DNA from: an uncultured Oscillospiraceae bacterium
GTDB lineage: Bacteria > Bacillota > Clostridia > Oscillospirales > Oscillospiraceae
Reading direction: 5' to 3'
Assembly (NCBI GenBank): GCA_934646005.1
Contig: CAKUED010000009.1
Span: 41,116-105,115 of the forward strand
DNA length: 64,000 bases
A model generated the notes under the pieces. It saw only the letters and a list, made by a program, of their open reading frames with translations, had not been told where the DNA came from and made no database searches. Shown here one piece after another: positions 36,684-44,970 of the stretch; within the stretch, counting starts at the first letter, position 1, and every line of letters starts with the position of its first letter. The translations under genes and the position numbers were made by a program.

Positions 36684-38012
36684 TTATAAACGCCGCAGCG
36701 CCTTGGGATAGTGATTTTTGAGCTGCTGCCCGTCGCCCTTTGCCCAGCCGAGCGTGCAGCCTGCATAGCTTAACAACACCCAGCCGCGAAGCGCGCTTTC
36801 CAGCGTCTGCCCCGCGAGATAGCGCCGCGCCTGTTCGTCATTGAGCGACATCGACTGCGTCGCGGCATTCAGCCACAGCGCCCAGGCGTGCGCCGGTAAG
36901 AAGCGCCCCTTGCGCGCCTGCCCCAGCTCCAGACCCGCGCGCAGCACCTTCAGCCCGCGCAGCTCCGGCAGCGCGTCCGGCACGAGCAGAACGCTCTCAC
37001 CGAACGCGGCAAAATGCCCCTCCGGCAGCGCCGCGCCGACCTGCGCGCAGAACTCCGTCAGCTCCTTCGGCGCACTCACCGCCGCCTCCGGCGGCAGTTC
37101 CGCGCCCGGCGCGTCGCCGCTTTTTTGCAGCACGGCGGCATAGTGCCCCTCGCCGCGCAGCTTATGCGGAAACAGGCGGACGGTGTGTTCCAGCCCCGGC
37201 GTGGGATCGGCGACCCACTCCGGGCGGCCGGGCGCGAACCACGGCGCGTCCACCGGCAGGATCGAAAAATCCGCGTGCGCGTGCAAAAACGCGCTGATCG
37301 TGCCCTCGTTTTCCTCCGGCGAGAATGTGCACGTCGAATACACCAGTCGCCCGCCGGGCTTCAGCATCGCGGCGGCGGAGTGTAAAATTTCCTGCTGGCG
37401 GCGGCTGCACATGAGCACCGTCTCCTCGCTCCAATCGGTCACGGCGGCGGCTTCCTTGCGGAACATCCCCTCGCCGGAGCACGGCGCGTCCACTAAAATA
37501 CGGTCAAAAAAGCCCGCGAAGCGCTCCGCCAGCCGCGCCGGATGCTCGCTGAGCACCAGCGCGTTGGAAGTGCCCATGCGCTCGATGTTCCCGGCGAGAA
37601 TTTTCGCGCGCTTGGGGTTAATTTCATTGCACACCAGCAGCCCGCGCTCCGCCATCGCGGCGGCGAGCTGCGTCGATTTTCCACCCGGCGCGGCGCACAG
37701 GTCGAGCACGCGCTCACCCGGCTGTGCCCCCAGCAGCTCTGCCGGCGCCATCGCGCTCGGCTCTTGCAGGTAGTACGCACCCGCGTCGTGCAGCGGCGAG
37801 AGCCCGGGGCGCGTCAGCGGGTCATAGTAGTGCCCGTCCCGCGTCCACGGCACGTCGGTGAGATGAAAGTCCGCCAGCATCGCAGCAGGCGCGCGCTTGC
37901 GCGGATTTTCCCGCAGCCCCGGCGCGAGCGGGCGGTCGTAAGAAGCCAGAAACGCCTCAAATTCCGCCCCCAAAAGCCGCTGCATCCTCTCCGCAAACCC
38001 AACCGGCAGCAT
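36684..38012 (-). CDS. RsmB/NOP-family RNA (cytosine-C5) methyltransferase (RsmF/YebU-like)
   Basis: 442 residues from the ATG at 38012 with AAGGAGG upstream. The SAM-binding motif is VLDLCAAPGGKST (around 102-114). The two catalytic cysteines are in DAPCSGEGMFRK and YSTCTFSPEENE. A C-terminal PUA-like/RsmF domain ends the protein. It probably methylates cytosine in 16S rRNA. It leads the walR operon here, from the promoter at 38065-38093. Confidence 0.9.
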   Translation of the reverse strand: MLPVGFAERMQRLLGAEFEAFLASYDRPLAPGLRENPRKRAPAAMLADFHLTDVPWTRDGHYYDPLTRPGLSPLHDAGAYYLQEPSAMAPAELLGAQPGERVLDLCAAPGGKSTQLAAAMAERGLLVCNEINPKRAKILAGNIERMGTSNALVLSEHPARLAERFAGFFDRILVDAPCSGEGMFRKEAAAVTDWSEETVLMCSRRQQEILHSAAAMLKPGGRLVYSTCTFSPEENEGTISAFLHAHADFSILPVDAPWFAPGRPEWVADPTPGLEHTVRLFPHKLRGEGHYAAVLQKSGDAPGAELPPEAAVSAPKELTEFCAQVGAALPEGHFAAFGESVLLVPDALPELRGLKVLRAGLELGQARKGRFLPAHAWALWLNAATQSMSLNDEQARRYLAGQTLESALRGWVLLSYAGCTLGWAKGDGQQLKNHYPKALRRL

Positions 38013-38064
38013 CCAACCGCCTCCTTCCCCCACGCGGGCAAACTCCCACATAATAATTGATTAC

Positions 38065-38093
38065 ATTATACAGCATTTCGCCCCAACCCGCAA
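38065..38093 (-). promoter_or_regulatory. Promoter of the methyltransferase-walRK operon
   Basis: On the minus strand TTGCGG, a 17-nt spacer and consensus TATAAT, about 50 bp before the start codon. Confidence 0.5.
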
Positions 38094-38104
38094 CCTTGTG
38101 AAGC

Positions 38105-38131
38105 AAAAAACGCCTTCCCAGTGGGAAGGCG
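38105..38131 (-). terminator. Terminator after recR
   Basis: Stem cgccttccc/gggaaggcg with loop agt. On the minus strand it is followed by TTTTTT. It closes the dnaX-ybaB-recR operon. Confidence 0.85.
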
Positions 38132-38137
38132 CTTTTC

Positions 38138-38737
38138 TTACATCTCTTGTCTGCCGTTGAGGGCGCGGAGGAGGGTCACTTCGTCGGCGTATTCCAGTTG
38201 GCTGCCGACGGGGATGCCGTAGGCGAGGCGCGTGACCTTGACGCCCAGCCCGCGCAGCAGGCGCGAGAGGTACATCGCCGTCGCCTCACCCTCGGTGTCG
38301 GGGTTCGTCGCCATGATGATCTCGCGCACCGTGCCGGACTGCACGCGCTCCAGAAGCTCCCGGATGCGAATGTCATCAGGACCGACGTGGCTGAGCGGCG
38401 AGATGACGCCGTGCAGCACATGGTAAACGCCGGTATACTCGCGCGCGCGCTCCATGGCGATGACATCCTTCGGCTCGGCGACGACGCAGATGAGGCTCTG
38501 GTCACGCTCAGGGTCGGCGCAGATGGGGCACACGTCCTGATCGGTCAGGTTCTGGCAGATGGGGCACAGGTGCACCGTGCGCCGCGCCTGCAAAATCGCC
38601 TCGGCAAATTCCTCCGCCTCGTCCTGCGGAAGCCCCAGCATATAAAACGCCAGCCGCTGCGCGGTCTTGCTGCCGATGCCCGGCAGGCGCGCAAACTGCT
38701 CGCTCAGCCGCTCCAGCGCGGCGGGGAAGCTGCGCAT
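38138..38737 (-). CDS. recR: Recombination protein RecR
   Basis: 199 residues. A helix-hairpin-helix start (LARLPGIGSKTAQRLAFYML), a zinc finger with CPICQNLTDQDVCPIC (around 56-71), and a Toprim domain with TNPDTEGEATAMYL. It acts with RecF and RecO in loading RecA at gaps. Its ATG overlaps the YbaB stop by one base, and it sits in the standard dnaX-ybaB-recR order. Confidence 0.96.
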   Translation of the reverse strand: MRSFPAALERLSEQFARLPGIGSKTAQRLAFYMLGLPQDEAEEFAEAILQARRTVHLCPICQNLTDQDVCPICADPERDQSLICVVAEPKDVIAMERAREYTGVYHVLHGVISPLSHVGPDDIRIRELLERVQSGTVREIIMATNPDTEGEATAMYLSRLLRGLGVKVTRLAYGIPVGSQLEYADEVTLLRALNGRQEM

Positions 38738-39093
38738 CAGAACAGCCCGCCCAGGTTCAGACCGCCCGTGAGCTTGCTCATGGACGCCGACTGGTCAGCC
38801 TCCGCCTTGCGCATGGCTTCGTTGACCGCCGCCACGACCATGTCCTGGAGCATTTCCACATCGTCGGGATCGACCGCCTCGGGGTCGATGTTCACGCGCA
38901 GCAGCTCGCGGCTGCCGTTCACGACTGCCGTGATGACGCCGCCGCCGGCAGTTGCTTCATATTCCTTCTGCTGCATTTCCTCCTGCATTTTCAGCAGGTC
39001 CTGCTGCATTTTCTGCGCCTGCTTCATCATCTGCATCTGACTTTTGCCGCCCATGCCCATCGGCATGCCGCCGCGGTATCCACCCTTTGCCAT
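38737..39093 (-). CDS. YbaB/EbfC-family nucleoid-associated protein
   Basis: 118 residues. A methionine/glutamine-rich helix (about 18-45) is followed by the YbaB core with VNGSRELLRVNIDPEAV. The family is a DNA-binding dimer of unknown exact role, co-transcribed with dnaX and recR. The glycine/methionine-rich N-terminus (MAKGGYRGGMPMGMGG) is longer than in many homologues. Confidence 0.93.
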   Translation of the reverse strand: MAKGGYRGGMPMGMGGKSQMQMMKQAQKMQQDLLKMQEEMQQKEYEATAGGGVITAVVNGSRELLRVNIDPEAVDPDDVEMLQDMVVAAVNEAMRKAEADQSASMSKLTGGLNLGGLF

Positions 39094-39126
39094 AGTAAAT
39101 TCTCCTTATTTTAAGTGTAAAAAGTG

Positions 39127-40728
39127 TTATTTGATTGTGAACAGTTCGGGATGCTCTTCGCCAAAGCGCACGAGCGCGTCCATGGGATCGTGTCCGGCGG
39201 CGTCCGTCTGTCCCTTGCGGGCAAAGCGCACCGCCACGGGGCGCTTTAAAATCGCCGAGGCTTTGCTGCGGATGACCTGCGCCACGTCCTCGCGGCGGAT
39301 CATTTCCAGCACAAAGTCGTTGTCCGCCACGAGCTGCAGCGTGTCGCCCGCGAGCGTCACGCGCACAGGACCGTCCACGCTCAGAAAGCCGCGCTCACGC
39401 GGCGAGAGCGACTGCTGAAGCACCGCCGCAAGCTCCGGCCAGAAGCCCGGCGGGGCGTCCTGCGGCGCGGGCGGCTGCTCCTGCACCGGCTCTGCGGGCG
39501 CGTCCTGCGGAGTTTCTGTTTCTGCCGGTCTCTCCACCTTCTGCGCGGGAGCAGGGGAGGGCGCGGGCGCGGCGATCACGCCGTTTGCAAGCTGCTCCTC
39601 CAGATGCCCGATGCGCGCCGAGAGCGCCTGTGCGTCCAGCGACAGCGACGGGCGGCAGAGCTGCAAGAGGCACAGCTCCGCGTCCACACGGCGGTTCTGG
39701 CTGCGGGAAAAGCCGGCGGCGGTCTGCTGCAAAAGTGACACCATCCGCAAAAGCTCCCCGGCGGACAGACGGTCACGGAGCGCCAGCAGCTCCTCATCCG
39801 ACGCCGCGCCGGAGAGCATCGAAAGCCCCGCCTTGGGCGCGGTCTTGAGCATGAGCAGGTCGCGCGCGACCGAGAGCAGCTCGTCAAACAGCGCCGCGAG
39901 GTCTTTGCCGGCGGCGTACAGCTCTGAGAATAAGCTCAGCGCCCGCGGCGCGTCCTGATCGGCGATCGCCGTGAGGATCGCGCCCGCTTGCCGCTGCCCG
40001 GCAAGCCCCAAAACGCTGCAAACCAGCGCCGCATCGACCGTGCCCGACGCGGCGCAGGCGCATTGGTCAAACAGGCTCAGACCGTCGCGCAGCGCGCCGT
40101 CCGCCAGCCGCGCGAGCAGCCGCGCGGCGTCCGGTTCGATGGAAATATTCTCCTGATAGGCGACGTAATTGATGCGCGACGCTATGTCCTCCGGCAGCAG
40201 CCGCCGGAACGCGTAGCGCTGGCAGCGCGAGAGGATGGTCGCCGGGACCTTGTGCAGCTCCGTCGTTGCCAGAATGAACAGCAGATGCTCCGGCGGCTCT
40301 TCGATGATCTTGAGCAGGGCGTTGAACGCCTGAAGCGAGAGCATATGCACCTCGTCGATGATATACACGCGCTTGCGCACCTCGCCGGGGGTGTAGATGG
40401 CGTCGTCGCGCAGGACACGCACGCTGTCCACGCCGTTATTGGACGCGGCGTCGATCTCCAGCACGTCCATGCAGCGCCCCTCGTCGATGGCGCGGCAGGC
40501 GGCGCAGTGGTTGCAGGGGTTGCCGTCCTGCGGGTCAAGGCAGTTGACCGCTTTTGCCAGAATTTTGGCGCAGGAGGTCTTGCCCGTGCCGCGCGTGCCG
40601 GTGAAGAGATAGGCGTGGCTGAGTTTGCCCGTCATCACCTGCGCGCGCAGCGTCTCGGTGATGCTCTTTTGACCGACGACGTCCGAAAACGTCTGCGGCC
40701 GGTATTTGCGGTACAAAGCCTGATACAT
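39127..40728 (-). CDS. dnaX: DNA polymerase III subunit gamma/tau
   Basis: 533 residues. Walker A GTRGTGKTSCAK (around 44-55), zinc cysteines in CLDPQDGNPCNHCAAC, the Walker B region with DEVHMLS, and sensor 2 in the AAA+ core. The C-terminal part (about 370-430) is a proline/alanine-rich linker before the tau domain. It is the clamp-loader motor subunit. No obvious A-run frameshift site for making gamma was noticed. Confidence 0.95.
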   Translation of the reverse strand: MYQALYRKYRPQTFSDVVGQKSITETLRAQVMTGKLSHAYLFTGTRGTGKTSCAKILAKAVNCLDPQDGNPCNHCAACRAIDEGRCMDVLEIDAASNNGVDSVRVLRDDAIYTPGEVRKRVYIIDEVHMLSLQAFNALLKIIEEPPEHLLFILATTELHKVPATILSRCQRYAFRRLLPEDIASRINYVAYQENISIEPDAARLLARLADGALRDGLSLFDQCACAASGTVDAALVCSVLGLAGQRQAGAILTAIADQDAPRALSLFSELYAAGKDLAALFDELLSVARDLLMLKTAPKAGLSMLSGAASDEELLALRDRLSAGELLRMVSLLQQTAAGFSRSQNRRVDAELCLLQLCRPSLSLDAQALSARIGHLEEQLANGVIAAPAPSPAPAQKVERPAETETPQDAPAEPVQEQPPAPQDAPPGFWPELAAVLQQSLSPRERGFLSVDGPVRVTLAGDTLQLVADNDFVLEMIRREDVAQVIRSKASAILKRPVAVRFARKGQTDAAGHDPMDALVRFGEEHPELFTIK

Positions 40729-40757
40729 CCGCCCACCTCCTTTGAATACGTCACATT

Positions 40758-40786
40758 ATTATACACGATTTTGCGGCAGTTGAAAA
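40758..40786 (-). promoter_or_regulatory. Promoter of dnaX-ybaB-recR
   Basis: On the minus strand TTTTCA, a 17-nt spacer and TATAAT, about 30 bp before the dnaX start. Confidence 0.5.
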
Positions 40787-40806
40787 GAGAGAAAATGCGG
40801 ACGTTC

Positions 40807-41289
40807 TCAGTCGTAATGTAGGGGAGGGGCGGGATAGGTAAGAAGTAATAGTGAATAGTGAAGAAGTATTTATTTGCCGTAGGGGCGGGGTTCTACCCCG
40901 CCCACGCAGGATGCACCGGCAGACCCGCACAACGCGTAGGGGTCGATGCCCACATCGACCCGGCAAATTGCAATCGCAAATCTGCACGCACCATCGGCGA
41001 ATACGCAAACACTCTGTAGGGGCGGACGCCTCTGTCCGCCCGTGGGGCAATGGCAAATTTGTCGCAACGTATCGTAAAAACGGACGTGCCCCGCGCGGGT
41101 CGATGTAGGCATCGACCCCTACAAATATGGTACGGATTTGCATAGGTGCATTCGTTTTTATGGGTGCGTACCGCCGGGCGGACAGAGGCGTCCGCCCCTA
41201 CGGGTGCATACCGTTTTGCATTGGTGCGCATGGATTTGCAATATTGTACCGCGCGGGCGCGGCAAGCCCCGCCCCTACGTTACGACGAA
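40807..41289. repeat. Composite palindromic array E3 (C B A B' A' C')
   Basis: C at 40879, B at 40936, A at 41016, inverted B at 41096, inverted A at 41175 and inverted C at 41253; spacing 57 then 78-80 bp. The order is that of E4 read from the other strand. The ends are near-inverted copies of TTCGTCGTAATGTAGG (40807-40822 and 41274-41289). It lies between the SRP RNA terminator and the dnaX promoter. Confidence 0.85.
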
Positions 41290-41305
41290 TTGGGGAAAAT
41301 ATTGC

Positions 41306-41334
41306 AAAAAGGGAAGGAGCTCCTGCTCCTTCCC
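41306..41334 (-). terminator. Terminator of the SRP RNA
   Basis: A 10-bp stem gggaaggagc/gctccttccc with loop tcct. On the minus strand it is followed by TTTTT. Confidence 0.85.
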
Positions 41335-41365
41335 TTATTCTGCGCAAAGCCGGGCTTCGGCGCAT

Positions 41366-41644
41366 GGCAAGACTGTACACCCTTCTCTGAATACGCACTA
41401 CACCCGTTACCCATACAGCCAGCTCGGAAACGGCTGCCTCGCGGCACACAAGGTGGGCTGCTTAGTGCTGCTTGATTCCTCACCTGACACGGTTCACAGG
41501 TCCTCGTTGCGCAAGACCGGATCTTCAACGCCGCTTATATGGGTCAGACGACACAATACGTACCCTCGGTCGGGAATCGGCCCCCGCTGTAGCGGATTGC
41601 GGGTCACAGGGCACCGCTATCTCCCCGGTTGGTACAGCCTTGCC
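41366..41644 (-). ncRNA. ffs: Large (Bacillus-type) signal recognition particle RNA
   Basis: About 279 nt. The 5' strand GGCAAGGCTGTAC pairs with the 3' strand GTACAGTCTTGCC. The Alu-type 5' domain with GGGGAGATAGCGGTGCCCTG closely follows Bacillus scRNA. The S-domain hairpin reads GTGTCAGGTGAGGAATCAAG, keeping the GGAA tetraloop and the asymmetric loop that bind Ffh. Pairing continues outside to about 41352 and 41658, so the precursor is longer. It sits upstream of dnaX as in many Firmicutes, 28 bp after acpP, and ends at the terminator at 41306-41334. End points are estimated from pairing. Confidence 0.92.
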
Positions 41645-41672
41645 ATGAGCCGAAGCCCATGGGGTGTCAAAT

Positions 41673-41891
41673 TCAGTCGAGCTTGCTCTCCACAAAATCG
41701 ACCAGCTCGCCGATGGTGGAGACCTTTTCCTCCATCTCCAGATCGACGCCCAGCTCTTCCTCCAGATCCATGACCATTTCGACCATGTCCAGCGAGTCGA
41801 TGCCGAGACCTTCAAACGTCGTCTCGCGCGTAATTTCCTCCGCCGGAATATCGAGCTGCGCTGCCAGATAGGATTGGATCTTTTCAAACAT
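41673..41891 (-). CDS. acpP: Acyl carrier protein
   Basis: 72 residues, acidic. The phosphopantetheine serine lies in GIDSLDMVEMVMDLEEE (around residues 30-46). It carries acyl chains in fatty acid synthesis. The gene stands apart from other fab genes here and is followed directly by the SRP RNA with no terminator between them, so the two may share a transcript. Confidence 0.95.
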   Translation of the reverse strand: MFEKIQSYLAAQLDIPAEEITRETTFEGLGIDSLDMVEMVMDLEEELGVDLEMEEKVSTIGELVDFVESKLD

Positions 41892-41945
41892 GACTAATTT
41901 CCTCCGTCCTGACGGTAAATAATATATGTAGGTGATAACATCCTT

Positions 41946-41973
41946 ATCATACGGATTTTTCCGCCGTTGTCAA
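41946..41973 (-). promoter_or_regulatory. Promoter of acpP (and possibly the SRP RNA)
   Basis: On the minus strand TTGACA, a 16-nt spacer and TATGAT, about 50 bp before the acpP start. Confidence 0.6.
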
Positions 41974-41981
41974 GAGAAAAA

Positions 41982-43151
41982 TCAGTTCAGGAAATCCCGC
42001 AGCTTTTTGCTGCGCGAGGGGTGGCGCAGCTTGCGCAGCGCCTTGGATTCGATCTGGCGGATGCGCTCGCGCGTCACGTCAAATTCCTTGCCCACTTCTT
42101 CCAGCGTATGCGGCTTTCCGTCGCGCAGACCAAAGCGCATCCGCAGCACCTCTTCCTCGCGCGGCGTGAGCGTCGAGAGCACGTCCTCCAGCTGCTCGCG
42201 CAGCAGCGTGTACGACGCTTCTTCCGACGGCTGCGAGGCTTCGTCGTCCTGAATAAAGTCGCCGAGGTGGCTGTCCTCCTCCTCGCCGATCGGCGTTTCG
42301 AGGGAGACCGGCTCCTGCGCGATCTTCAGAATTTCTTCGACCTTGCTCACGTCCATATGCAGCTCCTGCGCGATCTCGTCGGTGGTCGGCTCGCGCCCGA
42401 GCTTCTGCACCATGCTGTGCGACGTGCGCAGCACGCGGTTGATCGTCTCCACCATGTGCACCGGGATGCGGATGGTGCGCGCCTGATCGGCGATGGCGCG
42501 TGTGATCGCCTGCCGGATCCACCACGTTGCGTAGGTGGAGAATTTATAGCCCTTGGTGTAGTCGAATTTTTCGACCGCCTTCATAAGCCCCAGATTGCCC
42601 TCCTGGATGAGGTCCAGCAGGTGCATCCCGCGCCCGACGTAGCGCTTGGCGATCGACACGACCAGCCGCAGATTCGCCTCCGACATCTGCCGCCGCGCGT
42701 CCTCGTCGCCCTCGCTCATGCGCTTGGCAAGGTCCATCTCCTGTTCGGGTGTGAGAAGCGGAATTTTGCCGATCTCGCGCAGATACAGGCGGATGGGGTC
42801 GTCGAGCTTTGCCTCGCCCTCGTCATAGTGCTCCAGCGCCTCTACCTCGGCGCTGGCGTCGATGCCCTCGGCTTCGATGGCTTCCATTTCGCTGAGCGTG
42901 GGGTTGTTCATCTCCGCCGAGCCGATGAGGTCCAGCACGTCCGACACGTCGATCTCCACGCCCGCCGCTTCCAGCACGTCGTAGAACTGTTCGGTCTGTT
43001 CTTCGGTCGCGTCCACGCTGTCGAGCGTTTCCACCAGCCGCTTGGAGGCGACCTTGTGGGTCTTTTTCGATTCCTCGAGCAGAGCGGCGAGCTTTGCGCG
43101 GTTTTCTTCGCTCAGCTCCATTTTTTGCAGCAGTTCCAGATCCTTTGTCAT
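41982..43151 (-). CDS. rpoD: Primary sigma factor RpoD/SigA
   Basis: 389 residues from the ATG at 43151; an in-frame GTG at 43160 abuts the dnaG stop and is less likely. Region 1.1 is short. Regions 2.1-2.4 include [20 protein letters not shown] and [14 protein letters not shown]. Regions 3 and 4 include [11 protein letters not shown] and [20 protein letters not shown]. It directs general transcription. It follows dnaG with a gap of nine bases in the dgt-dnaG-rpoD block. Confidence 0.96.
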   Translation of the reverse strand: MTKDLELLQKMELSEENRAKLAALLEESKKTHKVASKRLVETLDSVDATEEQTEQFYDVLEAAGVEIDVSDVLDLIGSAEMNNPTLSEMEAIEAEGIDASAEVEALEHYDEGEAKLDDPIRLYLREIGKIPLLTPEQEMDLAKRMSEGDEDARRQMSEANLRLVVSIAKRYVGRGMHLLDLIQEGNLGLMKAVEKFDYTKGYKFSTYATWWIRQAITRAIADQARTIRIPVHMVETINRVLRTSHSMVQKLGREPTTDEIAQELHMDVSKVEEILKIAQEPVSLETPIGEEEDSHLGDFIQDDEASQPSEEASYTLLREQLEDVLSTLTPREEEVLRMRFGLRDGKPHTLEEVGKEFDVTRERIRQIESKALRKLRHPSRSKKLRDFLN

Positions 43152-43160
43152 TCGCGCCAC

Positions 43161-44894
43161 CTAACCTTTCGTTTCTTTCTTGTGCGCCGCCAGCGCCAGC
43201 AGCTTTTCGCTGCCGGAGGCGTGCGTTCGGTCGTATTCTTCCGTGATGATGGCGATGTAATCGCGCAGCGCGTCGTCGCTGACGGGCGTGTCCGGCTTTT
43301 GGAACACTGCCGACAGGTGCGCCATCTCGCCCGCCTCCAGCTCGCCTGCGAGCGGTGCGAGCGAGGGCGTCTGCCCCTGCGCCCGCTGCGCGCAGAACGC
43401 CGCCCAGACGCGCCCGAGTAAGGGCGAGGAAAACTGGTCGGGGCGCAGCGGCACGGCGCTCAGCAGCGCCGGCTCGCGCAGGATGGTGCGTAGCAGCCCC
43501 TCCTCCGCCATCGCGGAGCGGAGGTTATCGTAGCGGATGCCCTTGATCTGCGGCTGGAGCGTTCGCGCGGGGGCGAGGTCGATCGCCTCCTGTTTTTTCT
43601 TCGCCTGTGCCGCGCGGCGGCGGTAGGCGCGGTCTGCCTCCAGCTTCATCGCGTCGTAGCTCACGCCCGCCGTCTCGGCGGCGCGCCGCCCGTAGACCTC
43701 GCGCTCCACAGCAGTCGAGAGCGTGGCGACCAGCTCCGCCGCCTGCTTGAGAAATTCCACGCGCTGCTCGTCCTGCGTCAGGTCAAATTTTCGCCGCAGC
43801 GATTCCAGACGGTACTCTGCCTGATTTTCCGACTGGTCGAGCAGTAACGAAAAACGGTCCGCGCCGTATTTTTTGAGAAATTCGTCCGGGTCTTTCGCGC
43901 CCTGCATCCGCAGGACCTTGACCTGCAAGCCCGCCTTTTCCAGCATCGGGATGGCGCGCTGCGTGGCGTTCTGCCCCGCCTCGTCGCCGTCGTAGGTCAA
44001 AACGACCTGCTGCGTGTACTTTGCCAGAATGTTCGCGTGCTCCTCCGTGAGCGACGTGCCGAGCGAGGCGACGGCACAGTCAAAACCGTACTGGTGCAGC
44101 GCGATGGCGTCCATGTAGCCCTCGGTGAGGATGATGCAGGGGTGCTTCGTTTTGCGGGCGATGTTGAGCGCAAACAGATTTTTGCGCTTGTTGAAAATGA
44201 TCGTTTCGGGGGAGTTTAAGTATTTCGGCGTGGAGTCGTCCATCACGCGCCCGCCAAAGCCGATGACGTTGCCGCGGATGTCGATGATGGGGAACATGAG
44301 GCGGTTGCGGAAACGGTCATAGATGCCGCCCTTCTGCGATTTGACCACCAGACCCGCGTCCAGCAGCTCCTGCCGGGTGTAGCCCTTCTGGGTCATCGCG
44401 TCCAGCAGCGCGGACCATTCGTTCGGCGAAAAGCCGAGCCCGAAGCGCGCCACGGTCTGCTGCGAGAGCGCACGCTTGGCGATATACGCCCGTGCCTGCT
44501 CGCCGCGCGGCGAGAACAGCTCGCTCCTGAAAAACCGCGCCGCGTCCTTGCACAGCGCCCACAGGCGCTCCTGACGGCGGTAGGTGGAGCGGTAGCTCTC
44601 GTCCTCCGGGACTTCCAGCCCCGCGCGTTTAGCTAAAAACCGCACGGCATCGGGGTAGTCGAGGGACTCTATTTCCATGATAAAGTTGACCACGCCGCCG
44701 CCCTTGTGGCAGCCGAAGCAGTAGTAGATGCCCTTATCGGGCGCGACGGAAAAGGAGCCGGTCTTTTCCGAGTGGAACGGGCAGAGCCCAAACAGATTGC
44801 TGCCCTTGCGCGTGAGCGTCACATACTGCCCGACGACGTCCTCGATGGGATTGCGGGCGGTCAGCTCATCAAGAAATGCCGGAGAAAATGCCAC
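43161..44894 (-). CDS. dnaG: DNA primase DnaG
   Basis: 577 residues from a GTG at 44894 (V-A-F-S), with AGGAGGGG eight bases upstream; the longer frame has no ribosome site. The CHC2 zinc finger is formed by CPFH and CFGCHKGG (around 38-65). The Toprim domain has EGYMDAIALHQYG and DGDEAGQNA. A helicase-binding C-terminal part follows. It makes primers for replication. Confidence 0.95.
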   Translation of the reverse strand: MAFSPAFLDELTARNPIEDVVGQYVTLTRKGSNLFGLCPFHSEKTGSFSVAPDKGIYYCFGCHKGGGVVNFIMEIESLDYPDAVRFLAKRAGLEVPEDESYRSTYRRQERLWALCKDAARFFRSELFSPRGEQARAYIAKRALSQQTVARFGLGFSPNEWSALLDAMTQKGYTRQELLDAGLVVKSQKGGIYDRFRNRLMFPIIDIRGNVIGFGGRVMDDSTPKYLNSPETIIFNKRKNLFALNIARKTKHPCIILTEGYMDAIALHQYGFDCAVASLGTSLTEEHANILAKYTQQVVLTYDGDEAGQNATQRAIPMLEKAGLQVKVLRMQGAKDPDEFLKKYGADRFSLLLDQSENQAEYRLESLRRKFDLTQDEQRVEFLKQAAELVATLSTAVEREVYGRRAAETAGVSYDAMKLEADRAYRRRAAQAKKKQEAIDLAPARTLQPQIKGIRYDNLRSAMAEEGLLRTILREPALLSAVPLRPDQFSSPLLGRVWAAFCAQRAQGQTPSLAPLAGELEAGEMAHLSAVFQKPDTPVSDDALRDYIAIITEEYDRTHASGSEKLLALAAHKKETKG

Positions 44895-44932
44895 GGAAAA
44901 ACCCCTCCTTTCTGCCGATGTCAAATGGGGGA

Positions 44933-44969
44933 ATCTTGTGTTGCCGCGCGCAGCGCGGCAGCACAAGAT
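44933..44969 (-). other. Strong hairpin between dgt and dnaG
   Basis: A 17-bp stem (atcttgtgttgccgcgc with gcgcggcagcacaagat, one G-U) and a 3-nt loop, immediately after the dgt stop. No T-tract follows on the minus strand. It may set relative amounts of dgt and dnaG message by processing or attenuation. Confidence 0.6.
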
Positions 44970-44970
44970 C

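Noticed and set aside
41665..41670. TTGACA as -35 of a dedicated SRP RNA promoter
   Set aside because: The hexamer at the right distance reads CATGGC, and the implied start would fall inside the mature RNA.
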